From an uncultured Actinomycetes bacterium (lineage in GTDB: Bacteria > Actinomycetota > Geothermincolia > Fen-727 > JACVIW01), in assembly GCA_937127245.1 (NCBI GenBank), contig CAKZLU010000050.1:1-64000 (forward strand): a DNA stretch of 64,000 nucleotides, read 5' to 3'. A program made the position numbers and the translations under genes. The notes below the pieces were generated by a model that did not search any database, had not been told where the DNA came from, and was given only the letters and a program-made list of their open reading frames with translations. Shown here in pieces: positions 54,694-63,413 of the stretch (position 1 is the first letter of the stretch; each line of letters opens with the position of its first letter).

Positions 54694-56109
54694 TGACTCC
54701 TCGGCATATCCTCTTCTTTTAATCACGCCCCATTTACGCCTGCGGGTAAACGTGGTCACAAACGCTTTCGCTCGCCACCACGCGTTTATCTGACGGTGCC
54801 CGAAGTTCTCAAGCACGCTGTATATGCTTAGCCTTAAAAGCGCTTTGATCCTCGGATAATGCTTTAAAGCTATACCCTCCAGAACGACAGCAATCATTGA
54901 AATAGCAATCGCGTAAATGAAAGCGAGCGCCAGCCAAAGTATAAAAACCTTATGTTTACTATGCCTAGGATGAACGTGAGCACCACCGCGACATATCCCG
55001 AAAGTTCAATGACCGGACCGAGCATCTCGAATAAGAAGAAATAGGGCATGCCTACCATACCTATGACGCCATATCTCGGGTTCAAAAGCATGCTCAAGTT
55101 CGAAGTGAGTGTTTCTATGAGACCCCGCTGCCAGCGGTCTCGCTGCTTTGCGAGGTCACGCCATGTCTTAGGGGGCTTGGGTCCAGCAAACCGGATCGGG
55201 CACGAACACAATCCGGTATTTTCGCCTCTGTTTGCGAAGGAATTTGTGGATGCGGAGAACAAGGTCCATATCCTCTCCAACGGTATCCTTGCGGTACCCT
55301 CCCACCTTTATGACAACTTCTTTTTTGAAAAGACCGAAAGCGCCTGAGATTATCAACAGGCTTCTGAAAGCGCTCCATCCGATTCTACCCCCGAGAAAAG
55401 CTCTTAAGTATTCCACATCTGCATGTTCGGCCAGTAACCTTTAGGGAGGCGTACTTCCGTGACCATTCCCCCTTCCACTTTGCAACCGCTCACAATTCGC
55501 ACAAGACCGCCAACCCCAACAGTGCGCGCTGGATCTTCTATGAACGGTCTTGCGACTTTCAAAAGACCCTCCGGCTCGAGTATAGAGTCGGCGTCAATAA
55601 CGCAAACAAGATCGTGTCGGCTCACATTTATCCCAGCATTCAGCGCGTCGGACTTGCCTCCGTTTACCTTGTCCACAACGACTAAATTGTCATACTCTGG
55701 GGAAATATAGACCCCCTTTATCTGACCGCATTGAATCTTGTAATCAATAGCCTTCGATACTTTTCGCAAACTAAATCTATTTTTCAAAACCTCAAGAGTG
55801 GTGTCCGTGGAACCATCATTTATCACAATAACCTCAAACCTTGGATACCTAAGTAGAAGCGTTGATCTCACGGGGTCACCTATTGTCTTTTCTTCATTGA
55901 AAGCTGGGATGAGTTGATATCGAGGGAGTAAGCGGCGAGCGGAAGACCTCATATAAATCAACAAGTTTTCTTCTCCGGTTATACCTGACTGATTCAATGA
56001 AGGCAGCAAAGAAGAGTGCGAGGTACATGCTGTTTATGGCGGCGAAATAGAAGAGAACAAACAGGTTGAATATTATGATGGTGGTGCTTACCCAGCCTCT
56101 AAAATCCAA
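54694..56109 (-). pseudogene. PgaC-like family 2 glycosyltransferase with several frameshifts
   Basis: Pieces in three frames read as one GT2: N-terminal helix FNLFVLFYFAAINSMYLALF, LIPAFNEEKT, EVIVINDGSTDTT, NGGKSDALNAG, CVIDADSILE, TVGEDMDLVLRIH, KQRDRWQRGL (QxxRW) and C-terminal helices. These are the D, DxD, ED and QxxRW motifs of poly-beta-1,6-GlcNAc or hyaluronan synthases. Single-base indels near 55910, 55410, 55185 and 54945 disrupt it, mostly in short homopolymers. TTG start 56109 follows GGGAGGCGAG. It directly follows the HEAT-repeat gene. Confidence 0.78.
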
Positions 56110-56112
56110 CCG

Positions 56113-57304
56113 TTACTCGCCTCCCGAGTTCTTCTCACTTGAGTAAATTTCCTCACGCTCAAGCACCTCTGTTGCCACAGTCCTTTCTTGAGCATCGAGT
56201 GCTGTTAAACCTTCCGACAACACCTGCTTGCCCTTATCTCCCAGCCTCGAGAGGGCAATGGCTGCGTTCATTTTTACCGAAAGATCCGGGTCCTCAAGTG
56301 CTTTTGCCAGCACGTTCATCGCTTCTTCTGATTGAAGTCTCCCTAAAGCCTCCGCGGGGTTAGCTCTCACGTGCGGGCTCGCATCCTCCATCAGGTGAAT
56401 TAGCGGAAAAGATGCCTCGTGGTCACCTATAACCCCGAGCGCGAAGGCGGCTTTAGCCCTAACGGCCTCATTGGCGCTATCGAGAATTTTTATCAACAAA
56501 GGGACTGGGCTTACCTCTCTCATCGCGCCAACTAAATCAACTGTGAGTCCGAGGCGCTCCGGGTCAGAGGAAGTGCGCTCTATCCAGTTTTTCGCATAGC
56601 TTGAAAACTCTTCCCTTTTTTCAAGAACAACCTCCGCAAACCTCACGGTCTCAATCTTCGGCGCTGACATAAGATAGTCCGCCACGGCATTCAAAGCGTC
56701 AGGTGTCCCTATTTTCGAAAGAGCGTTCAGGCAGCAGAACTCAAGCTCTTTTTTTCCGCTCCCGAAAGCGTATTTATTGAATACGGTGTCGCCTTTGCGA
56801 TTCTCATCACGCCAAGTCTTACGGCAGCCTCGGCTTTTTTGAGCATTCTTCCCTTTTGTAGCGCTCTTATGTCTTCGTCTACGAAACCCAATTCTTCGTA
56901 AACTGTTGAAAGGTGCTCCCTTTCGCTTCCCTTTAAAGAGCGCGCACTTTCTATGAGCACATCCCTTAGATGCTTCCTGTCACCTTTGACAACTTCCCGG
57001 GAAAGCGTTTGAACAGCCTCCTGGGGGATTGTTCGCCAGCCACTATCTTGTAAATGAGCAGCCTTATATTTTGCCTCTTCTTCTCCGCGAGCTTTTCTTT
57101 TTTTGAGCCTGAAAGCCTTAAGACAATGAGCCCCAGGAAAAGCAGAACAGTAAATGCGAACACACAAATTACGGCGATGGTAACGACCCTCACCGCTCCC
57201 TCGCCATAAGTCTTGGGCAAAGCAGCAAGAAAGAGGGGCAAAACGGTTTCCTTTCCACGCGGTAAATCACTAATTTTCCTTTCGTGATTTCCAATGTTCA
57301 TCAT
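56113..57304 (-). pseudogene. Membrane HEAT-repeat protein with two frameshifts
   Basis: A membrane helix (VVTIAVICVFAFTVLLFLGL, about residues 40-60) is followed by helical repeats such as KGDRKHLRDVLIES, AAVRLGVMRIAKA, AVRAKAAFALGVIGDHEASF and VRANPAEALGRLQSEEAM, typical of HEAT/PBS lyase repeats. Frames join at ATCCCCCAGG (near 57030, one C short) and at the A7 run near 56745 (one A short; in phase as A AAA AAG). It lies between the response regulator and GT2 genes and may scaffold the synthase. Confidence 0.7.
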
Positions 57305-57315
57305 TTAAATTAGCC

Positions 57316-57687
57316 CTAAACTCCGACAGTTCTTCTGACTCGCGCCAGGAGTTCTTAAATGCTGAATGGTTTTATTACGTAGTCTTCAGCGCCGAGGTCA
57401 AAGCCTTTTAAGACATCCTCTTCCATTCTCTTTGCTGTAAGCATGATCACCGGAATGTCTTTCGTTTCTTCTTTTCCTTTGAGGCTCTTGAGTACCTCAA
57501 AACCGTCCATCACGGGCATCATCACGTCGAGAATCACAAGATCAGCACCGTGTTGGTTCAGGATCTCAAGCGCTTTCTTGTCGTCTGCTCCCCACAAGAC
57601 TTCGTAACCTGATTTCTCCAATTTGTACTTGATGAGATTTGCTATTTGCGGTTCGTCTTCGGCAATGACTATCTTCTTCTTGCTCAT
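57316..57687 (-). pseudogene. Response-regulator receiver domain with a late TAA
   Basis: Start ATG 57687 (GGAG six bases upstream). AEDEPQIANL, phospho-acceptor Asp54 in LVILDVMMP, MLTAKR and DYVIKPFSI are intact. TAA at 57355-57357 then interrupts; the same frame continues ELLARVRRTVGV to TAG 57316, exactly the usual last helix. The stop removes helix alpha5. No output domain. It is the probable partner of the kinase just upstream (13 bp). Confidence 0.75.
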
Positions 57688-57700
57688 TTGAACTCCGTTG

Positions 57701-58870
57701 TCAGACACTCTTTCCACCTCCTTTTGTTTCCACATCTTCCTCTTTTTTTGGCTCTATCGGAAAAATCACCGTAAAGGTCGATCCAATCCCCACCCTGCTT
57801 TCTATCTGCAGTAGCGCCTTGTGTTTACTCAGGATCTCTTTTGTTATCGCCAAACCGAGTCCGCTACCTTTTTTATTTGAAACATCGGCGGTGGAGGCGC
57901 GAAAGAATCTCTCCCCAAGGTGTTCCAATTCCTCTTCCGGAATGCCAACGCCCGTATCCCTAACCTCAAAGAAAATGGATTTATCATCGGCCTTTACGGT
58001 GATCTCCACCTGTCTTTCGTTCGTATATTTGATCGCGTTACTTATGAGGTTTGAAAACGCCTGATAAAGCAGCTTTCGATCGCCAGTTATGATAGGAACA
58101 GGATAGAGGTTGAACTTAAAGGAAAGCTCTTTCTCTATAGCGAGCGGTTTGAACTCCTCAACAAGCTGCGTCGTTATCTCTTTTAAGTCGAGCTCATCTA
58201 AATGTAGCACCAGGCGACCGCTTACTATCTTTTCAAGATCAAGCAAGTCGTCCACGAGCGATTCGAGCCTCTCGGTGTTTTCACGGACAGTCTTGATCAT
58301 CCGGAGCTGCTCATCGTTCATGTTTGGCGCTTCCTCATCTAAAAGTGTCTCGAGGTAGAGCTTTATTACCGTAAGAGGAGTCCTCAGTTCGTGAGCAACA
58401 ACCGAACACATCTGAGTCTTCATTCTGTCAATCATCTTCTCTACGGTTGCATCAGAAAAAACCTCGACCGCACCGTATAAATTGCCATCCTCGTCTAAGA
58501 GAGGGGCGCAACTTACGTTCACGGGCTTTTTCTCTTCTTCTTTCGTTTTAGCCCATACGGTGCCGGCGAAAACCGTCCGCGAATCGTTCATTGATTTTCG
58601 AAGCGGACATTCGGTGTCGCAGAGGTTGTTCCCCTTATCATCCGTGTGGCTTATGAACTCCTTGCAATCCAGGCCCAACGCGTCCTGCGAACTCCATCCA
58701 AGGATGTATTCTGCCGCCTTGTTCCACATGTAAATCTTTCGATCCGAATCAACCACGTACATCCCGTGACCCAGGCTTGAAAATATCCTGCTCAGTTCGC
58801 CCTCAAGCTTCGAATCATGGACGCTGTCAATCCGGCCTACCTGTCGCGAACCTTCTTTGTGCTCAATCAT
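57701..58870 (-). CDS. PAS-domain sensor histidine kinase
   Basis: 389 residues, soluble. A PAS domain (about 25-140) with MYVVDSDRKIYMWNKAAE and a Cys-bearing CDTECPLRKSM insertion is followed by HisKA with His160 in CSVVAHELRTPL. The ATPase domain has NLISNAIKYTN, RDTGVGIPEEE and GSGLGLAITKEIL. No membrane segment is present, so it senses an internal signal; the CxxxC in the PAS may bind a metal or redox group. It heads the operon with the damaged receiver, HEAT, GT2 and glycosidase genes. Confidence 0.9.
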   Translation of the reverse strand: MIEHKEGSRQVGRIDSVHDSKLEGELSRIFSSLGHGMYVVDSDRKIYMWNKAAEYILGWSSQDALGLDCKEFISHTDDKGNNLCDTECPLRKSMNDSRTVFAGTVWAKTKEEEKKPVNVSCAPLLDEDGNLYGAVEVFSDATVEKMIDRMKTQMCSVVAHELRTPLTVIKLYLETLLDEEAPNMNDEQLRMIKTVRENTERLESLVDDLLDLEKIVSGRLVLHLDELDLKEITTQLVEEFKPLAIEKELSFKFNLYPVPIITGDRKLLYQAFSNLISNAIKYTNERQVEITVKADDKSIFFEVRDTGVGIPEEELEHLGERFFRASTADVSNKKGSGLGLAITKEILSKHKALLQIESRVGIGSTFTVIFPIEPKKEEDVETKGGGKSV

Positions 58871-59148
58871 CAGTCCTCCGTTAAGGAACGATGAAACTGG
58901 CTCTCTTTATGTATTTCTGATGGGGCTTGTGAAGGCTTTAATTAGAAGCCCTGAGGCTATTCAAGGTTTCCAGTTATTTGACTATTTGACGCCATATTTT
59001 GAGACATTTGAGAATTTTGAGAATTTTGAGTCTGCCTTCAGGAAAAATTCGTCAGATGGGGTAGAAACTTTATCGGTTAAACTAACGTCTTATAATATGA
59101 AAAAGTTATCAACGGGTTGGGCTTATTGCAAGGGGGTGAACCGGGAAA
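58871..59148. repeat. AT-rich region with short tandem TTTTGAGAA repeats
   Basis: About four imperfect 8-10-base units of ATTTTGAGA type lie at 58996-59031 in the divergent region between the kinase and the DUF3221 lipoprotein. A TTATTTGACTATTTGAC doublet precedes them. They could be regulator binding sites or a slippage-prone tract. Confidence 0.5.
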
Positions 59149-59787
59149 ATGTAATTTGTTAAAAAGCAAGCGGTAACCCGAAAGAAGGTTGTTTGTTTTT
59201 TCTCGGCGCTTTTCATTTTGTGTTCCTTTTTTTCCGTCACGGGGTGCAAATCTTCCCCTGAGAAATCCGGATCTAAAACAGTACATATCAGGGGCTTTAT
59301 CTCAAACATTCAGATTGTAAGAAAGCCTTCAGGAGACTATACGGGCTCCATTCTCGTGGAAGGTGAGAAAGAAACTGATACCGAGTTTGACAAAGCGAGC
59401 GTGTCGGTCATGAAGAAAACGAAGATCACCTCGATAATCTCGGGAGGTCAAGAGAAGTTGGAGTTTAAAGATTTGACGCTCGGTGACAGAGTCGAGGTCG
59501 TGTTCACCGGACCGGTTATGGAATCATATCCGGTTCAAGCAACCGCTGATTCGATTACGGTTATAGAGCATTCCCGGATTGTTTCCGCGAAAAACAGGCT
59601 GGAAGGTGAGATCATGTCAATCCCGGGCGTTACCGGGATCGGCGTTTCAAGCAAGAGCGGAAAGCCCGTTATCGTTGTATATCTTGAAAACGACTCGGAA
59701 GACCTCCGCATGAAAATACTAAAGGAGTACGAAGGATTTGAAGTAATAACGGAAGTAACGGGTCCTATCGAAGCTCTTCCCCGCTGA
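59149..59787 (+). CDS. DUF3221-like lipoprotein, with TAA as apparent second codon
   Basis: The frame after 59154 encodes a complete signal peptide (RKKVVCFFSALFILCSFFSV) with lipobox Cys in SVTGC, a DUF3221-type beta domain (GSILVEGEKET, TEFDKASVSV, RVEVVFTGPVMESYPVQA) and a C-terminal alpha/beta domain ending EALPR. The only start with a ribosome binding site (AGGGGGTGA) is ATG 59149, but its next codon is TAA. The longest ATG/GTG/TTG-initiated frame starts inside the signal peptide. Either the gene is silenced by one base or the base is wrong. The stop overlaps the nadE stop by 23 bp. Confidence 0.65.
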
Positions 59788-61531
59788 TTAAAAATTCCAA
59801 AATGGTGCCTGGCACCAAATAGGAAATTGGCATGCGCCAGTCGCGACCGAAAGCTCTTTTTGTAACCTTTAACCCAACCGGCGCCTGCCGCCTTTTGTAC
59901 TCGTTTAAGTCAACTCTTGTGACAATCCCTTCCACGACCGACCGGTCGTATCCCATCCTCACTATCTCATCCACAGGCATACAACCCTCTATATACGCCT
60001 CGAGCACCGGGTCGAGAATAAAATATGGGGGAAGCGAATCCGTATCGAGCTGTCCCGGTCTGAGCTCGGCTGTCGGTTCCCTTTCTATTATCCCCTCAGG
60101 GATAACATCCTTTCCGTGTTTATAGTTCAAGTAACGGGCAATTTCATACACTTGCGTTTTGAACACGTCTTTCAAAAGGGCGAAACCTCCTGCCATGTCA
60201 CCGTATAACGTGCAGTACCCCATGCTGAACTCGCTTTTGTTTCCCGTCGCCAAAACAAGCCAACCGTATCTGTTTGATAAAGCCATCAGCATATTCCCGC
60301 GAATACGCGCCTGGATATTCTCATCTGTAGTCCCTGAGATCCCCTCCTCTACCACTCCCTCAAGAGACTTACGGTAAGACTCAAGGGCGTCTTCTATTGG
60401 TATTTCGATGAGCTCTATTCCAAGATTCTCTGCAAGGGAGGACGCAAGCGCGCGGCTTAGCGCGCTCGTGTATTTCGAGGGTAGAAACACACCCGTGACT
60501 TTTTCAGGCCCTAACGCTTCCACCGCGAGCGCCGCGGTCAGCGCGGAGTCTATCCCCCCTGAAAGACCTACCACCACCTTCTCAAAACCGTTCTTCCTTA
60601 CGTACTCACTTAAACCGAGCGTCAAAGCCTCATAGAGTTCCTCGACCGCGCCGTACTGAACTGGCGCGCCCCTCACCTCGAGCTCGGGCTTTTCACCATC
60701 AAGAATTTTTTCGATCCTCAAAAGCTGAACCGGCAATGCGGGTGAGTACTCGGCATATCTGTGCGTGGGTTCTAACAATTTTTGCGAATCAAAACCAATC
60801 TCCACATCGCAGAATAAAACATCCTCTTTGAAGCGTGGCGCTGAAGCGATCAAGCCTTTTTCCGGATGGTAAACGCAGGATCCGCCATCAAACACGAGTT
60901 CATCCTGCGCACGAACCGTGTTCACGTAAACGAAAACGGCTTTCGAATCGACCGAGCGCGCTTCCAAAAGCCTCCGCCTTCGTTCATGCTTTCCCCTCTC
61001 GAAAGGCGAAGCGGAAAGATTCAGCATGATTTCTGCGCCACCTGCGGCGATCGCGCGCTCCGTCGTGCCCCCAGTATGCCAGATATCCTCACAGATGCCG
61101 ACCCCTATTCTCAACCCGCCATAATCAATCACGCAAGCCCGGATGCCCCTGCCAAAATAACGCCTTTCGTCAAACACTCCGTAGTTCGGCAGAAAATGCT
61201 TCCTGTAAGTTCCGGTCACTTTGCCGTCAAAGATCACCGCAGCAGAGTTGAAAATATCAACCTCTTTTTCAGCGAATCCGAGGACAACCACGATATCCCC
61301 AACATTTTGGGCGATCTCCCGGAGCGCTTTCATCCCTGACTCGAGGAACTCAGGCTTCAAAAGCAGGTCCTCTGGAGGATAACCGTTTAGGCAAAGTTCT
61401 GGAAAAACGATGAGATCTGCGCCCTTTAATCGCGCGTTTTTGACGCATGAAAGGACCTTCTTAGCGTTAACCTCAAAATCACCTATGTCCGTTCCTATCT
61501 GCGCAAGCGCAACTCTTATCCGCTTCATCAC
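59765..61531 (-). CDS. nadE: Glutamine-dependent NAD+ synthetase
   Basis: 588 residues. The N-terminal nitrilase-type glutaminase (1-260) has Glu in VFPELCLNGYP, Lys in YRKHFLPNYG and Cys in GVGICEDIW. The C-terminal synthetase has the PP-loop GLSGGIDSALTAAL, LATGNKSEFSMGY and TLYGDMAGGFALLKD. It makes NAD from NaAD, ATP and glutamine. GTG or ATG start at 61531/61528. A near-perfect palindrome TGGTGCC/GGCACCA lies in the last coding stretch (59800-59818). Confidence 0.96.
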   Translation of the reverse strand: MMKRIRVALAQIGTDIGDFEVNAKKVLSCVKNARLKGADLIVFPELCLNGYPPEDLLLKPEFLESGMKALREIAQNVGDIVVVLGFAEKEVDIFNSAAVIFDGKVTGTYRKHFLPNYGVFDERRYFGRGIRACVIDYGGLRIGVGICEDIWHTGGTTERAIAAGGAEIMLNLSASPFERGKHERRRRLLEARSVDSKAVFVYVNTVRAQDELVFDGGSCVYHPEKGLIASAPRFKEDVLFCDVEIGFDSQKLLEPTHRYAEYSPALPVQLLRIEKILDGEKPELEVRGAPVQYGAVEELYEALTLGLSEYVRKNGFEKVVVGLSGGIDSALTAALAVEALGPEKVTGVFLPSKYTSALSRALASSLAENLGIELIEIPIEDALESYRKSLEGVVEEGISGTTDENIQARIRGNMLMALSNRYGWLVLATGNKSEFSMGYCTLYGDMAGGFALLKDVFKTQVYEIARYLNYKHGKDVIPEGIIEREPTAELRPGQLDTDSLPPYFILDPVLEAYIEGCMPVDEIVRMGYDRSVVEGIVTRVDLNEYKRRQAPVGLKVTKRAFGRDWRMPISYLVPGTILEFLISGEELR

Positions 61532-61647
61532 ACCATATTCTCCCGAAATATGTCTGAATCAAGTGAGCTGATCGGACCCGCTTAAGTCCCGGTTCCCATC
61601 TTACCTCCGACAATCTGCGCTGAACAGTCCAAACGTTCGCGGTATGC

Positions 61648-61986
61648 TCAGATCGCACGTATGCCTGACTCCCCTGTCCTCACGCGAACCGCTTCCTCTA
61701 TGTCGGATATGAAAACCTTCCCATCCCCTATACTTCCGGTCCGCGCTGCATTTACAATAGCGGAGACCACGCGCGGAGCGTCCTCGTCAAGCACCACAAT
61801 CTCAATCTTCACCTTCGGCAAATACTTAATCTTGTATTCAGCGCCCCGCCACATATGGGTCACGCCCATCTGCTTACCGTGACCGCGCACGTCGGTAATG
61901 GTAAGACCCGGATACGTAAGTTCAGTAAGTTTCTCAACAACTTTATCGAGTTTCTCAGGTCTTATAATCGCCTCTATTTTCTTCAC
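61648..61986 (-). CDS. glnB: PII nitrogen regulatory protein
   Basis: 112 residues: MKKIEAIIRPEKLDKVVEKL, T-loop GVTHMWRGAEYKIKYLPKVK with the conserved Tyr in GAEYK, and GSIGDGKVFISDIEEAVRVR. It senses 2-oxoglutarate and ATP/ADP, and as a GlnK-type partner inhibits the Amt channel encoded immediately upstream. The GTG start lies one base past the Amt stop, so translation is coupled. Confidence 0.95.
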   Translation of the reverse strand: MKKIEAIIRPEKLDKVVEKLTELTYPGLTITDVRGHGKQMGVTHMWRGAEYKIKYLPKVKIEIVVLDEDAPRVVSAIVNAARTGSIGDGKVFISDIEEAVRVRTGESGIRAI

Positions 61987-61987
61987 C

Positions 61988-63364
61988 TTACGCTACCCCC
62001 TTCTCGCTTACGGAAGCCTGGAAATCAGGATAGGCGTTAACGTTGTGTTCCGTTATGTCAAGACCAACCCTCTGGCTCTCTTCATCCACCCTGAGCCCAA
62101 CGGTCTTCTTCAGCGCTAAGAACATAAGCCCAGATGTCACGGCAACCCAAACCACAGTGGATAGAGATCCAAGAGCCTGCAGACCCAGCTGCTTAAAGCC
62201 TCCCCCGAATAACAGACCGTTGATCGCCGCCACGCCATTTGCATTCCCCACGCTCGCCTGAGCGAAAAGACCCACGGCAAGCGTACCCCAAATGCCGTTT
62301 ACCGCGTGCACGGACACGGCGCCAACAGGGTCGTCAACCTTCAAGACCTTATCAATGAACTCGACCGAATAAACAACGAGCACCCCCGCCACCAAGCCAA
62401 TTACAAGCGATGATACGGGGCTTACATTCGCACACCCGGCAGTTATTGCGACAAGACCGGCAAGAATTCCATTTAAAGACATGCTCACATCAGGTTTGGA
62501 GTATCTAGCCCATGTGAAGAACATGGCCGCAGCGCCTCCCACCGATCCCGCAATCGTGGTGGTAATCGCGATATGCGCGATCGCAGGAGATACCTTAAGC
62601 GTGCTCCCCGGGTTAAAACCGTACCACCCCAGCCACAGGATGAAAGTTCCGAGCGCCGCCATGGGAATGCTGTGTCCGGGAATCGCGTTCACTTTACCGT
62701 CGGGGTCGTATTTACCGATTCTGGGGCCAACCATCATCGCTCCTATAAATGCGCACACGCCGCCGACGGTGTGGACAACAGTTGAGCCGGCGAAATCCAC
62801 CATCCCAAGTTTTCCAAGCCATCCGCCTTCAGCCCATATCCAGTGTCCTACGAACGGATATATGAGCCCCGTTATGCAAACCGTGGCCACCACGTAAGCG
62901 CTGAACTTGAATCTCTCTGCGATCCCACCGGCAAGTATCGTCGCTGCCGCTCCTGCAAAAGCTATCTGAAAGAACAGGAAAACGTATAAAGGTAAGCTAT
63001 CTCTCATTGGACCCGCTGCGTTGGCAAAGAAATTACCCGTGCCAATAAAGCCGCCTTTATCCGGACCAAACATTATCGCAAAACCGATTGCCCAGAAAAT
63101 TATTGCCCCCAGGCAGAAGTCCATGGCGCCTTTCAGCATAGCATTCGAGACGTTCTTGGCTCTCGTGAGTCCTCCTTCCAGAAAAAAGAAGCCCGCCTGC
63201 ATGAAGAATACAAGCGCCCCCGCAAGGAGCACCCACAATGTATCCATCGACGACACAATTTTTTCAACCATTCCGCTTGCCGCTTCCGCCCTGACCCCGC
63301 CTGAAAGTAGAAGCAGGAAAACCAAAGGCGGAACAACTGGCAGCATTTTCCGAAATCTTCTCAA
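61988..63364 (-). CDS. amt: Ammonium transporter Amt
   Basis: About 458 residues with 11-12 membrane helices and a possible N-terminal signal sequence. AGALVFFMQAGFFFLEGG, GAGVGLGG-like GGIAERFKFSAYVV, GHSIPMAALGTFILWLGWYG and DDPVGAVSVHAVNGIWG carry the twin histidines and the Phe gate of the Amt/Mep/Rh family. GGAGG nine bases before TTG 63364 favours that start over a GTG nine bases upstream. Lies between glnA and glnB. Confidence 0.94.
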   Translation of the reverse strand: MRRFRKMLPVVPPLVFLLLLSGGVRAEAASGMVEKIVSSMDTLWVLLAGALVFFMQAGFFFLEGGLTRAKNVSNAMLKGAMDFCLGAIIFWAIGFAIMFGPDKGGFIGTGNFFANAAGPMRDSLPLYVFLFFQIAFAGAAATILAGGIAERFKFSAYVVATVCITGLIYPFVGHWIWAEGGWLGKLGMVDFAGSTVVHTVGGVCAFIGAMMVGPRIGKYDPDGKVNAIPGHSIPMAALGTFILWLGWYGFNPGSTLKVSPAIAHIAITTTIAGSVGGAAAMFFTWARYSKPDVSMSLNGILAGLVAITAGCANVSPVSSLVIGLVAGVLVVYSVEFIDKVLKVDDPVGAVSVHAVNGIWGTLAVGLFAQASVGNANGVAAINGLLFGGGFKQLGLQALGSLSTVVWVAVTSGLMFLALKKTVGLRVDEESQRVGLDITEHNVNAYPDFQASVSEKGVA

Positions 63365-63413
63365 AGGATTCACACCTCCAATCCTGCTTCAAGAAACATT
63401 TGCTCACTCACGC

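Noticed and set aside
51487-59154. Reassignment of TAA to a sense codon
   Set aside because: Many intact genes in the window end naturally at TAA (for example queC, the lysine-rich peptide and the metallophosphoesterase). The internal TAAs also fall at positions expecting different residues.
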